From assembly GCA_026724425.1 (NCBI GenBank), contig JAIUCV010000022.1:10448303-10512302 (forward strand): DNA of 64,000 nucleotides. The letters run 5' to 3'. Each line of letters begins with the position of its first letter. Positions within the stretch are counted from its first letter, which is position 1. Shown in pieces: positions 37,583 through 49,928 of the stretch. The notes beneath the pieces are model-generated. The model was not told the origin of the DNA, made no database searches, and saw only the letters and a list, made by a program, of their open reading frames with translations. The position numbers and the translations under genes are program-made. The DNA comes from Erythrophleum ivorense (taxonomy: Eukaryota > Streptophyta > Magnoliopsida > Fabales > Fabaceae).

Positions 37583-39162
37583 ATGAAAAGATCCTCCAAT
37601 AGAGATTTGATTAAGTTTGATCCATAAATTGATAGGAGTTTTCATACACAACTTAGAAACTATAAAATTAAAAAAGCTGTAGTTACTGAGTTGGTTTCTG
37701 AGATAATAAATAACACACAAAATAATTGTGAACTGAATTTGAATTTGGATTTTGATTTTGATTCTAGAGTAGTAAATATGGCTGGTAATAATGATAGAAC
37801 TCTTAGAGAATTTGCTGCACTTGATGTTAATTACCAACTATTACGTATTCAATATCCTAAACTTGATGCTACTTTTAAACTTAATTCTAGATTAATACAT
37901 TTGCTTCCAAAGTTCCATGGTCTTGCAGGGGAGGATCCACATAAACATCTCAAGGAGTTTTATATGGTTTGTTCCACCATGAAGCCATAAGAAGTTTTAG
38001 AAGAGCATATCAAACTTAAAGCATTTCCTTTCTTACTTGATGGGGCAGCCAAAGATTGACTTTATTATCTTCAACCTCAAGCCATCACTTCATGGAATGA
38101 ATTGAAGAGGATATTTCTAAAGAAATTCTTCCCTGCCTCAAGAATTGCTGCCATACAAAAAGAGATTAGTGGTATTAAATAGATGAACGGAGAAACATTG
38201 TATGAGTACTATGAGAGGTTTAAGAAACTATGTGTAAGCTATCCTCATTATCAAATCAGTGACTAACTTCTTATTTAGTACTTTTATAAAGGTTTGCTAC
38301 CAAAGGAAAGAAGTATGGTTGATGCAGCTGTAGGTGAAGCATTAGTTAACAAAACCCCAGTTGCAGCCAGAGACCTCATTGCGAATATGGCACAAAATAC
38401 ACAATAATTTGGCATCAGACTAAACACACCAACTAGAGGTGTCAACAAAATCTATGCCACTTATATGGATCAACAAAGAATAAAAAATAACCTTAAGGGG
38501 TTGGCTTCCATGGTCAGATAGCTAACACTCGAGCAAAGACAACCTCAATAACTCCCTACACCTCTGTGTGGCATTTGTTCATTAACCACACATGCCATAG
38601 ATCAGTGTCTCCAATTGCAAGATAATATAGAATCATGTGATGGCATCGTCCCTGGTAGATCTTTACAACAGCAACAAAATAGATACGACCCTTATGCAGC
38701 AACAAAATATATACGACCTTTATGCAGTAACATACAATTCTGGATGGGGAGATCATCCAAATTTGAGATATGGTAGTGGGTCTAACCAACAACAATAGCA
38801 ACAGAAATTTAATGTCCTTGGCCCAAACAATCAATAGCTTATGAGACAACCCATGTAACAGATGAACAAGTCAGAACCAAGTCTAGAAGATATAGTGAAG
38901 CAGTTGGCAACAAATATAGTCCAATTCCAACAATGAACAAAGACAACAATCTAGAGTTTGAAGACCTAAATTGGCAAACTTGCAACAAATATCAAAGAGT
39001 TAAGAAGTCAAGGTTCTAGCTAATTAACCTCACAGCCCATGACTAACCCAAGGGGCAATGTTAATGCAATAACTTTGAGGAGCAGTAAGTGAATGGGTCC
39101 ATCACACCTCCAATAGAAGTGTTGTGAAAGAAATAAAGTGATAGAGATCAATAGTTTTCATC
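37583..39162 (+). pseudogene. Athila gag remnant, cut by Tekay element 2
   Basis: The start MKRSSNRDLIKFDP at 37,583 matches the usual Athila gag N-terminus; a stop follows directly. Then come NMAGNNDRTLREFAALDV, a YQLLRIQYP...LNSRLIHLLPKFHGLAGEDPHKHLKEF block, and FPFLLDGAAKD, FFPASRIAAIQKEISGI and MNGETLYEYYERFKKLC. A CCHC knuckle, CGICSLTTHAIDQC (38,567-38,608), is intact. The C-terminal NPRGNVNAITLRSSK motif near 39,040-39,090 is also typical. Stops sit at Q and W codons (for example after TMKP and GIK). Tekay element 2 enters at 39,163. Confidence 0.88.
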
Positions 39163-42100
39163 TGTAACACCATATATTTCTAGCTATTTCACAACATTCT
39201 CATGCTTTACATTCATAGACTTCATGAAAGAGTAAGAAAAAGGGAATTAAATAATGCATTTTTTTTGCGTTACATCACATATGAAAATTCTATTTAGTGT
39301 CACGTGGACCATATGAGCTCATACATCACATTCTCATATTTAATTACATAAATAAAACTTATTTGCATCATCAAAAGTGGCCTACAACTTGTGGAAGTCA
39401 AAGAGGAGCGTGAAATATACATATTTATTTTTGGCCAGAATTTTCTCATTTCTGTCACAAACTTTGAAAAATCATAACTAATTCTAGAAAAAATCAAAAT
39501 CATGCATTCTTGTCCATTATGGAAAGATACACATGTCTAATTTATACTAAAAATATGTTCAAACCATAAAATCCAGCACAGAGGACTTTTGACATTCGAA
39601 ATTGTTCAGAGGTCAGGCTGTCCACTGGTGTTATCACAAAATTTTGCAGCAAAATTTAAAAATGTCCAATTAATTCCAAAAAAATCCAATCTAAGCAAAT
39701 GATATCAATATGAAAATTTGTAGATGTTAGCTAGAGGGAAAAAATAACACCAAACTAGTTCAGGCATTCCCAGACCTCGAAACTTAATCAAACAGTAACT
39801 AAGGTCAACTGAAGTTCCTGATACTAGACAGATTTTTTGAAAATTTATATATTTCTCTCTCTAGACCTCCAAATGAGGTGCTTCTAGTTGTCACAAGTCA
39901 CTAGGAATATCTAGTTTTACTATAAAAAATTTCGTAGCAGTTGGACATCATTTGAGCCCTGTGTGACAAATTTCATTTTTAAACCTATGTGAACAGTGAC
40001 ATGACCAAAATAAGAAAATTTGCTAATTTTGAAAATTTATCAAATATTTTGTAAACCTCCAAAAATTCTGTTCTTTATTTTCCTAAAAAACTCTTAACAA
40101 AATTTAATTGCATGCCAAATCTCAAATCAAGTAGAGTTTATTTGGACAAAAAAGTAACATAGGGTTCCATTATGGTCAATTTTGGCTCCATATAGGGTAT
40201 CAAAATGTCCAAATGGCTTTCCTTGGGGTTTGACACCACTTGGACAAGTCTAAAAGCATAATTAAGACTTGTGTGATCTGCCTAAATGGTCCCAACCCTC
40301 ATGCATCTCATTTTGGCCATCTCACTCACACTTATACATAATTCCATGATACCATTCAAGAAGCCACAATGCCATAATATACTCAATTTACATTCTAATG
40401 GTCTCATAATGTATTCTCTCATTTATAGATGACATATTATCATAATTACATATGTTCCAAAGATCATAGACCATATACAACAATAATTTACATCATTAGA
40501 CATCAATATGGCTTTAAAGGACAAAAACTATACATGTTGATGCCAAGCTCTCATCTTCAAGGTGCTTGGCTTCCATTACCTTACTCTCTTCATCCACCTA
40601 GCATGTTAGAACATTGGAGAGGAGGGGATGAGATTTAAAGAATCCCAATCGCTCATCTCCCATTCAATCATATATAATGAATGCAAAACAAGTCTCATAA
40701 ATGCATGTATGGTCATGTTAACATGTGTGAACATTCAAGACGCATTTTCATCATTTGAGAAAGCCATACATAGCATACAAAGGCTTGCCAAGCAAGTGGA
40801 TTAACCACACCCAATTTGTTGTGGATATTGGACTTGCTTCATCCATTCTTTAAGAGATTCTTAGACTCAACCATGCTCTTGAGAGTCCATCTCAATTTTG
40901 AGAGACTCTTTACTTTGTCCCAACCAATCTTAAGGGTTCTTAGCTCATCTTCACCATGGCTAAGGGTTCTTGGCCTCACCACATTAAAGCAAATCCAAGT
41001 ACACATCATAAACATCATATGAAAATATATTATAAAATCATGGCACCATGGAATCAAAGTCATGCTAGAACACTTTTCATGGCTTAAAAATGCACATACA
41101 CACATTTAAAGACAAGTAAAGTAAACAATTATGCATAAGAGAAGAAGGAGTGAGCTACCTTGGATACAATTACACACTTTTGCTCTTGAATCTAAGCTCC
41201 CTTTTTCAGCCACACAAACACAAAAGTGTGAGGATGATTTCTCTTGGCCTAAACACAATTTATGGAAAGCCAATTAGGTTCATGGAATTAATTCTAAGGT
41301 CACACAACTTGCTTAGATACTAGCTTGATCTATAAACCTCATTATGGTTCCACAAATGCATCTAATGAAGCAACATCCCTCAAATAAATTCTAGGCTCTA
41401 TTCTTTCCTTCCAAATATGATTCTTGACTCCTTTTAAGCCTCTTGGAGTCATCACACAATCAAAACCAAGAGGTTAACTACATGTTGCTTCCTTAGGTCA
41501 TATTATGGAACATAAGGCACAAACTCACTTTCTATGGTTTCTAAATTTCTATTCATTCATCATATATGATTCAAATATGGGTTTAGAAAATTTTAAAACT
41601 CTCCCTAGCTATGCTATCTCCCTTAGGCCAAAACCATGCATGATTTTAGCCTCTTTGGACTTTGTTTGGTTTTCTTGAAGGAGGAAGCACATGGGGAGAC
41701 TTCTAAGGATCTTAGGAGCTCAATTAAACTCTTATTTAGGCCTAGGAATCATTGTACAAAGTCAGATTTTACAAGGTGCAATTGAAACCCTAGAAATTGC
41801 ATCTTAAAATTTCATGGTTTTTTGTTAATTCCATTTGTATTCTTAATCTCCACACCTTTTTCCTTGGAATTACCCTTGGTTCTGCCTAAAAATCAAACCC
41901 TCCTAGGGTTTCTTAGGTGGGGCAAAATGGTAGAGGAAGGGAAGGAAGAAACAATTGTGTCTAAATGAGTAAGGAAGGGTGGCGCCACCTATTTATAGGT
42001 GAAGGAAAAATGGCTTTTTCAAAAATTTCCATTTTGCCCTTTATTCTTAGCATTTTTGTTTCCCCTTCGTTTTAGCTCCTTTTTAAGAACTATATTTTCT

Positions 42101-42537
42101 ATTATAAAATTTAAATTTCCAATTTAGTAAAATGCCTTTGCAATCACTCAAATTGAAGCTAAAACCTTCCCGAATGGATTCGTCAAAATTCAGGTACACT
42201 GATATTAGAAAACGTCCACCGGAGGAGATTTAACTGTCCTAGGGCTTCCCATGGTTTTTAAGGCCTCTAAGAACCCCAAAGAACTCAAAAATTTCATTTA
42301 ACTATGAATTCCAAAATTTGTTCAAAATTACAAAAATACCATTATGTTTCATAAATTTTTCGTTAAAATTTGTCTCTTCATTCTAGCTTCATTTTTCCTT
42401 CTGTCTAAGGCTAGGATTCTCATTTTTAGGAGTCTAAAATGTTACTCAAATTTTTCAGGACTTTAACTAATTCATTTCGGGAGACTTCTTTTGAAAACAT
42501 GCCCATTTCCATCATTTAACGAAAACTAAACATTACA
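39163..42537 (-). repeat. 3' LTR of Tekay element 2 (3.4 kb)
   Basis: On the plus strand it runs from TGTAACACCATATATTTCTAGC to AAACATTACA. It has a deletion of about 270 bp near 41,947, compared with the partner LTR around 52,257-52,530, that removes the leader around the AAGGTAA motif. Hairpin GATTTAAAGAATC at 40,631-40,643; TATA-like box at 41,991-41,998. Confidence 0.88.
41991..41998 (-). promoter_or_regulatory. TATA-like box of the 3' LTR, Tekay element 2
   Basis: The minus strand reads CCTATAAATAGG directly before GTGGCGCC, the same TATA plus GGCGCC layout as in copies A and C. Confidence 0.5.
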
Positions 42538-42552
42538 ATTCTCCCCCATTTA
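42538..42552 (-). promoter_or_regulatory. Polypurine tract of Tekay element 2
   Basis: The minus strand reads AAATGGGGGAGAATT, directly before the 3' LTR. Confidence 0.85.
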
Positions 42553-42589
42553 AAAATTTTCATCCTCAAAATTTAGATAACATATCTCA

Positions 42590-42800
42590 TGGGAAGAGTT
42601 ATGGATATTTCTTTCTCATATTATCCTCTAGCTCCCAGGTGGCTTCTTCAGGAGATAACCCTTTCCAAACCACTTTCACCAACAGTATCGTCTTATTCCG
42701 TAACTGCTTGAGTCTAACGTCTACGATCCGATCTAGTGATACTATGGATGATAGATTCTCCTGTAACTACACATTCTCATATTCTATGACATGTGAAGGG
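42590..42800 (-). pseudogene. Chromodomain remnant, Tekay element 2
   Basis: It matches element 1's chromodomain in order and keeps the core EEATWELE tryptophan that is a stop in element 1. The LRNKTI-LVKVVWKG block is recognisable (near 42,660-42,715). It lies between the integrase GPY/F region and the polypurine tract, as in other Tekay elements. Confidence 0.75.
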
Positions 42801-42809
42801 TCAGGTTAG

Positions 42810-43890
42810 TACTTTTTGAGCTATGAAACATAAAATACATTATGTACTTAGCTCAAATTAGGGGAAAGGGCTAGTCTGTATGCTACAGGTCCTACTTTAT
42901 CAAGAATTTGGAAAGGACCTATGTACTTTAGACTAAGCTTTTTATTTTTAATGGACTGACCTATCCTTGTGACTAGAGACACTCTAATAAAGACATGGTC
43001 TCCAGTCTCAAACTCTAACAGCCATCTACGTTTATCTGCATAACTTTTCTATTTACTCTGAGCCGTCAGCAGTTTCTTTCTAATGGTTTTTATTTATCTA
43101 GAAGTCTGGACCACTAACTCTAGGCCTATAAGGCTCTGCTCTCCTAGCTCATCCTAACACATCAGAGACCTATACTTCCTCCCATACAATACCTCATATG
43201 GTGCCATCTGTATACTTGCATGGTAACTGTTATTATAGGCAAACTCTGTTAGAGGCAAGTATGTATCCCAATTTTCTTTCATTTCTAGCACATACGCCAT
43301 CAACATGTTCTTTAGGGTTTGGATGGTTCTCTTTGTTTGTCCATCTATTTGTGGATGATAGACTGTGCTAAATCTGAGTATGGTATCTAGAGCATCCTGT
43401 GATGATCTCTAAAAATTTGATGTAAATCTGAGATCTCTATCTGAAACTATACTCCTAAGCACACCATGCAGTCTAACTATCTCCCTGATGTACAGTTAGG
43501 CTAACTTATGTAGGGTATAAGTGGCTTTCATAGGTAGGAAGTGCACTAACTTGGTTAACCTATCCACTATTACCCATATTGCATCATGCCCCAATGATGT
43601 CCTGGGTAAACCCATGACAAAATCCATTGTTATACTATCCCATTTCCACTCTGGGATATCTAGGGACTAAAGTAACTCAGCTAGTTTCTGGTGTTCTATT
43701 TTCACTCTCTTGCATACTAAACATTGGGAGACATACTCTGCTATGTCTATTTTTATTCCAAGCTACCAGAACATTTTCTTTAAGTCCTGATACATTTTAT
43801 TACTGCCCAGATGAATGGTGTACTTGCTCTTATGTGCCTCATCTAATATTTTCTCTCTGATTTCTATATTCTTAGGCACATACATCCTAT
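42810..43890 (-). pseudogene. Integrase remnant, Tekay element 2
   Basis: It parallels element 1: a zinc-binding region near 43,690-43,860, a catalytic core from about 43,640 down to 43,300, and the KYIGPF motif near 42,915. The DGQTKRTIQTL block near 43,310-43,350 is intact here, where element 1 has a stop. Shared TAG codons are at 43,409-43,411 and 42,821-42,823. Compared with element 1 it keeps an extra piece near 43,510-43,545 (the LVHFLPMKATYTL-like segment) that element 1 has lost. Confidence 0.85.
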
Positions 43891-43909
43891 CTCTGTATCT
43901 CACTATGTC

Positions 43910-44670
43910 ATCCTCAGATAAATTAAATTTTTGTATGCTACCTTAGGCTATCTGGGCTCTAACCTTACTAACAGAGTCATCTATTTGTTGGGCCTCTCTT
44001 ATCTGATCCCTTAGGTCATTTTCTATTTGGGTTTCACTCATTAATAACTTCCCCAAATACACCTTGTAGTAGAGACTTATGTCTCTGAATCTCTTAATCA
44101 ATTCTTACTCTTGGATCATCATACAAGCCATGTGTATGGATTTTCTACTTAGGGCATCAGCTACCACATTAGTCTTACCGGGATGGTATTTCAATGTGTA
44201 GTCATAATCTTTCAAAAATTCTAACAATCTCCGTTGTCTCATATTTAACTCTTTCTATTCAAATAAATATTTAAGGCTCTTATGGTCACTGTAAATTTCT
44301 ATAGCTGCCCCATATAAGTAGTGTCTCCATATCTTCAAAGCAAATACCACTGCGGCTAACTTTAAATTGTGTGTAGGGTAGTTTTCCTCGTGAGTTTTCA
44401 ACTATTTAAAAGCATAAGCTACCACTCGGCCTTTCTGCATAAGCACACATGCTAACCCTTTCTTAGAGGCTTCACTGTATACTACACAAGTTTCTCTAGG
44501 GTCAGGGAGTACTAAAATTGGGGTTGTGGTCAACTTGTGCTTCAATTCCTAAAAACTACTCTCACATTTCTCATTCCATACAAATGGTACATTCTTTCAA
44601 GTAAGCCGAGTCAGTGGCATCGCTATCTGAGAAAAGCCTTGAATGAACCTCCTATAGTAACCTGCTAAAC
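43910..44670 (-). pseudogene. RNase H remnant, Tekay element 2
   Basis: It is the same series of blocks as element 1: a SFLGLAGYYRRFIQGF-like connection at the high end, a YSEASKKGLACVLMQKGRVVAYAFK-like catalytic block near 44,420-44,490, and NMRQRRLLEFLKDYDYTLKYHPGKTN near 44,180-44,250. It keeps CAG (Q) after VLM where element 1 has TAG. The aspartate of the first catalytic site appears changed to glutamate. A TAG at 44,255-44,257 is shared with element 1. Confidence 0.82.
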
Positions 44671-45370
44671 CTAGGAAGCTCCTAATCTCTGTCATTATCC
44701 TAGGCCTCTCACACTGTAATACTACTTCTACCTTATGGGGATCTATTGTGACCCCCTCCTGGGAGATCATATAACCTAGAAACTGAATTTCAGTAGGCCA
44801 GAATTCACATTTACTAAGTTTAGCATATAGCTATCTCTTTCTCAGGGTCTCTAAGGCTAATCTTAGGTGTTGCTTATGTTCCTCTCTACTTTTAAGTAGA
44901 TGAAGACGTCATCTATGAAGACAACTACAAATCTATCTAAATATGGCCTGAAGACTCTGTTCATATAATCTATGAATACTGTGGGTGCATTCGTCAACCT
45001 AAAGGGCATAACTAAAAATTCATAGGACCCGTATCAAGTTCTAAATGCTGTTTTGGGAATATCTTCAGCCTTTATTCTAAGCTGGTGATATCCTAACGTA
45101 AGGTCTATCTTAGAAAATACTGACGCTCTTACCAACTAATCTAAGAGGTCATCTATACGAGGGAGAGGGTACTTATTCTTAGTGGTTATCTTATTGAGTT
45201 CTCAGTAATCTATACATAGCCTAAGGCTCTTGTCTTTCTTCTTTACGAATAAGACTGGAGCTCTCAATGACAAGACATTGGGTCTGATAAAACTCTTCTC
45301 TAAGAGCTTTTCTATCTATTTCTTAAGCTCAACTAGCTTGGTAGGAGCCATCCTATACGAGGCCTTAGAC
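44671..45370 (-). pseudogene. Reverse transcriptase remnant, Tekay element 2
   Basis: The order is APVLFVKKKDKSLRLCID near 45,195-45,265, then PLPRIDDLLD-like residues, the SKIDL(R)-like region and VVVFIDDVFIY near 44,900-44,935, with the two active-site aspartates intact. A short deletion after FIY (AGTAGAGA replaces the longer form in element 1) shifts the frame. Further shifts and stops break up the domain, so no long frame survives. A TAG at 45,316-45,318 is shared with element 1. Confidence 0.88.
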
Positions 45371-45479
45371 ACTGGACCTGTTCCAAGTATAATGTCTATA
45401 GGAAATTCTACCTCTTCCTCTAGGGGTAGTTCATTAATCTCTCTGGGAAATACCTCGAGGAACTCCCTCACTATGGGAA

Positions 45480-45960
45480 TCTCATCTATACCCTGTTCTA
45501 CCTTAGCCTAAATTGAAAAGAAAACCAGATACCCCTGATAACCATGGCCTAGAGATCTTTAAGCCTGAGAGGTGGTCATGATAGATAACTCAGTCCTCAT
45601 ACTAGGCATAGTCCCACACTCAGGTAAAGTAATATATCTGTGGCTATAATCTAGTGTGGTATTATTTACAGACATCCAGTTCATGCCAATAATCACATCA
45701 ATATCAACAAGGGACATACAAATCAAATCAAGGGTGGTAAGGTAGTGATTAAACTAGATTACACAATTCAAATAAGTATGGGAGGTAATGGCTCGGTTTC
45801 CTGTGGGGGTAGATACATGCAAATCATATGGAAGTATATGCATACTTAGACCCAACCTCTAAACACAATCATATGATATGAAAGAATGGCTAGCACCCAA
45901 ATCAAATAATGCAGTTACAAAAAAATCATTTATTCTAATAGTACCTTGAATCAGACTTAG
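45480..45960 (-). pseudogene. Aspartic protease remnant, Tekay element 2
   Basis: The minus strand reads ALFDLGASHSFIS (core at 45,880-45,903), then VDIDVIIGMNWM near 45,670-45,700. The first is the catalytic D-[ST]-G motif, where the usual D-[TS]-G reads D-L-G. The second is the flap-distal I-G-M-[DN]-W motif. This protease would cut the Gag-Pol polyprotein. It has no counterpart in element 1, where about 970 bp are missing. Confidence 0.82.
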
Positions 45961-46028
45961 GGATCGGCTAGCCTCTCGCTGTGACAGGGCAAAGACTCTA
46001 CCCTGGGTTTGAGGTCTGGGAGGAGGAG

Positions 46029-46728
46029 CTATCTCCCTTTGCTATGTAATCTGTAGAGGAGCCTATGTGCAATCCCTGGCCATGTGTCCTGGCCGACCAC
46101 ACCTAAAACATACATTCTACCCCATATAGCATGGTCTGGTCTCATGGTTCTTACCACATTGGGGACATGTAATAGGTGTGAAACTACCTCTGCTGGATTG
46201 AATCTTTCTTTTTTTGCCTCTTCAGCTACATTAGCTTCTGCCACCTTTATGGCTAGTAACTATAGTTTGTGATCCCTCTCTAGGTCTCTTGGGCTCAGGA
46301 AGGGGTGGTTTGGCACTGGAGGAAGGCTATATCGTCCTGAGGTTCATCTCCGTAAATCTAAATATCTCAACTAGGGTGTTAAAGTGCTTGATTCTCTATG
46401 GCACTACCCTATCTCTGATCTCAAGGAGCAAGCCTTTCTTTAATCTATCTACTCTCCACCTCTCACCATCATATCTCAGTAAATAGGAGGAGTATCGGGA
46501 GAGCTCTACAAATTTTGCTACATATTGGTCCACAGACATCCCCTCTGTCTGCTTTAGAAGAATAAATTTTGATTCTTTCTCATCCCTAACTATACTAGGA
46601 AAGTACCGCTTATAAAAGGCCTGGAGGAATGCCTCCCATATAATTAGAAGGTTCCTCACCTGCAAGATAGGCTTTATGCCCTTCCACCAAAAATCTGCTT
46701 CCTTTTCTACTCAGATGTGCACTCCATC
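46029..46728 (-). pseudogene. gag remnant with zinc knuckles, Tekay element 2 (C-terminal part)
   Basis: From high to low: the capsid-like FLQAFYKRYFPSIVRDEKESKF and the YVAKFVELSRYSSYLL block (46,396-46,665), then an AEEAKKERFN region, and two cysteine-rich units. The second is a textbook CCHC knuckle, CFRCGRPGHMARDC, at 46,069-46,110. The unit before it, CPQCGKNHETRPC, lies upstream. One TAG stands between them. The reading is interrupted at 46,729 by the third-family LTR. Confidence 0.87.
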
Positions 46729-49470
46729 TGTGACGACCCTAACTTCTAATCCTCATAATTAAGGTTAAGCACATGATTAATAACCATAAAGCAGGGTTAC
46801 GTGGCATTAAGACTAATTACATTATGGAAATATAGGAAAATTTGAACCTTAATATTATTAGAGTCATCAACCATATAATTATAAATACTTACGTACCTCA
46901 GGGGGAAACAAACATTCATTTATGAGCCTTGATTCTACTACTTAACATTTCCAATTCACATTTATCTTCTATTAATGTTTCTAAATCATCCATTGAGATT
47001 ACCATATGAAAAACTAAGATTTCTTAGTCAATATAAGGGTTTTAGGACATTCGTCGCGGCCAATTTCCCTTTAACCGCAGCCAATTCCCCTCGACTTCAC
47101 CGCTCGCATCATATCGCCGTGGTGAATTGGACCTTCGTCGCGGCCAACCTACATGGCGTCGCTGTGAAGAAGCCTCCTGGAACTTCGCTCGCTCGCCTCT
47201 TGCTATTGGCCGCGGCCAATACCTCTTTTTGCCGCTACCAATTCCTCTTTGGAATGCCTAGCTCATTTTCACCAAAGTTCACCGCGGCCAATTCCCCACT
47301 TTGCCACGGTGAATTTCCCTCTGGACAGCTCCCAGTTTAGCCTCTCATATTTTGCCGCAGCCAATTCCACATTCGCCGTGGTGAATTGCTCTTTGGTACT
47401 CTCCCTGGGCAACTTTGCCACTATTGGCCACGGCTAACAATAATTTGGCCGTGGCCAAATGCCCTCTGATCCTACTGCTCTTAAGACTTTGCCTCATACT
47501 CTCCACTCTCTATCTAGGGACTCTCTAGGGCCACTCTCCCACTTGTTATGAGGTTCTAATAGCATTTATCTACTGAATTTCCCAGCCATTAGATCATTAC
47601 CCATCCCATAATTAAAGATGGATTCTCCCACTCATTCAATGGTCTTATATCAATAGATTTACAAATTTCTCACAATAGTCATTCAATCATACTTTCATTG
47701 GGTATTTCATGCATCAATAGTTCAAGTCTACAATCAATATATCATAAGATTACATTACTCAAATAGTCAGTTATATCATAGATTCACCAGCCAAGATAAG
47801 TGTCAAAGTTCATACATCCATCAACAGCTAATATGAAGCCTATTTCTCAATGGTTACATTCTATGTTAATAAAATACAAATTCCTACACTTGGCAATACA
47901 GATACATGATGATGCTTTACAAAGGTTAACAAAAATTAGCATCTACTCTATTATACTCAAACCAAGTGTAGCTCCCCATACCAAGCCTCAGCTCATGGAT
48001 GTTCATCCACTTGCTTGCCCTTATCCTTATCCGAAGAACCTTTACCTAAAATGTTTAATCCCATAAAACGGGGTGAGATACGAATCTCAGTAACTAAGGT
48101 AATTCCATCATATATTCTAGTTTAATTAGCATACATGTATAATTTCACATAAGCATCAGCAAAATACCAGTCATATCAGTAAATGAAATAATTAGGATAT
48201 CATGATTACTATCCCATACTAGCAATCATATTTTCACATGTTAAAAGCCATTAACACCAAGAGAGGCCCGTTCACGGCACCTACTCCCCATTGAACACAA
48301 CCAAGGCTCAGTGCATCTAGGGTTTGATCATAACCCGGTGCTTGATAGAAGCATATGCATGGGTGGCAGCTGCACCACAGCTCCACCATGGACTCACAAG
48401 GTCCAATCACAATATAATGATAGCTAACTAATTCATTCAACATTTCAAATCATTCATGTACAACAAAATATAAAATTAAAACAGATATATGCATAGAATT
48501 AATATAAACCCAGTTACCTCACTTATAGACAATTGCAACAGTTACCAATGGTACAAAATGTCCCTATAACCATAGCATCAGAGAATTACTACTCTAATTC
48601 ATCATTAACAGTTGTAACAAGTACCTAAAGAATTTAAAATGCTAATGACTACCTAGGAATCACTTACTCAGCCACTACAAGTCCCAAATTCGGATTGATG
48701 TGTCTTCTACCAAAAACTTCAATGTTTCACCCAAAATCCTAAGCAAATTCGTACAAAATTAATACCCATACTATAATCAAGTCATTAGGGTTTCAAATAA
48801 GCAAAATTACCTTAAAGAGAAGAGTTCATACCTATCTAATGACAACCCTAACCTCAACCTACGAATTTTCACCATGGAAACATCACATAACAAGTTTCAA
48901 ATTTTGGATGTAGGTGAAAATGCTCTAAATGAAAAACTAATTAGGCCAAATTAAAGAGGAAGAGAAGAGGATTAAGAAATACAAAAAGTACCTTCGCTAA
49001 TTTTGAGCTTAGAGGTGAGAAATGGTGGATTTATGCTAATAACCCTAGAGCCTCCTTTGGACCTCTGAATTTTGAGATGTGTTTGTGTTTCAGAAAAATG
49101 AGATAGTGGCTGAAGCATTTAAGGTTTTAGTTCGGTTTAAGTTAGGTCAAATATGGGTCATGGGTTGCCCCAAAGTCCAACTCCTAATGGGCTTTAGGTC
49201 TTTGCTTTGTTGGGCCAGTTCTTATGTATTGCGTTGCTGAAATTCCATTGGGCTAGAACAAGTTTTAAGAGCTCAAAGGTTTTGGGTCTACACAAGGGTT
49301 ATTGGGCCAATTATAAGAGCCTATACAGGGTGGATCTTGGACCTCTATCACATTGAGTTATATTGTGCCTGCACCTAGCTTATTGGGCCCTCATTAGCCT
49401 CTTATCATGATCTCTTACATTAGTTTGGGCCTAGATGAAATTTTTCTCCCAAATAAATCTCAAACTCATA
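46729..49470 (-). mobile_element. Third-family LTR, copy 2 (truncated), nested in Tekay element 2 gag
   Basis: It matches the solo LTR at 30,626-33,527 from TGTGACGACCC (46,729) to AAATCTCAAACTCATA (49,470). The last ~120 bp of the LTR are missing, and about 130 bp of gag that should follow are missing as well. One deletion across the right junction explains both. There is no target duplication for the same reason. Hairpin TGAGATACGAATCTCA at 48,074-48,089. CpG-rich block at 47,041-47,470. Confidence 0.82.
47041..47470. repeat. CpG-rich degenerate repeat block in the third-family LTR, copy 2
   Basis: It consists of many imperfect units of the type CGCCGYGGYGAATT or CCGCGGCCAATTCC, about 15-40 bp apart, some on each strand. 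The first unit, TCGTCGCGGCCAATT, is near 47,051. The last is near 47,455. The block is GC- and CpG-rich inside an AT-rich LTR. A frame of about 120 codons on the plus strand here results from composition and is not kept in copy 1. Confidence 0.65.
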
Positions 49471-49784
49471 AAATGCTGCTCTTGGGCTGGAGGCGTCTGA
49501 GCTGGTGGAATGGGGGCAACCATCTGTATGAGTGGCTACGGACCTGAATGAGTCACCCCTAAATGCTTAAGACGATCGAAGTGGTGGGGTGGCTGTGGAA
49601 GAGGAGGTGTAGGGCCCTGGCTATCTCTCTCAGCAAGCCATTCTTGTAACTACATGATAACAGCTTGCTGCTAATCCAGGTGAGCCATAATGGACTGTAG
49701 GGCTCCAGCATCCAGATCATTTGGCCCGGTTCTATCATCAACACGAGCCTCTCTAGAGGGTTGACCTCTCTTAGTGTTCACCAT
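49471..49784 (-). pseudogene. gag N-terminal remnant, Tekay element 2
   Basis: The start codon is at 49,782-49,784 on the minus strand, beginning MVNTKRGQPSREARVDD. It continues with a proline- and glutamine-rich stretch ending near QTPPAQEQ. A stop (TAG at 49,671-49,673) after AHLD is at the same codon as in element 1. The third-family LTR separates it from the rest of gag. Confidence 0.8.
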
Positions 49785-49928
49785 TTTGCTAAAACATCAT
49801 AACAAACTTTAACATGAAAAGGGAACACTTCCACCATCAACACACTCAATTCTTCCATAAACAAGCTCATATGCATCTCGACAACTCATAAACATGAGCC
49901 ACAATCCACATCAAGAGCCTGAACCTTT

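Noticed and set aside
45230..45511. Plus-strand frame of 93 codons
   Set aside because: It is the antisense shadow of the Tekay element 2 reverse transcriptase region.
46975..47340. Plus-strand frame of 121 codons rich in A, N and S
   Set aside because: It lies in the CpG-rich repeat block, where composition removes stops. The frame is not kept in the other copy at 30,931-31,385.
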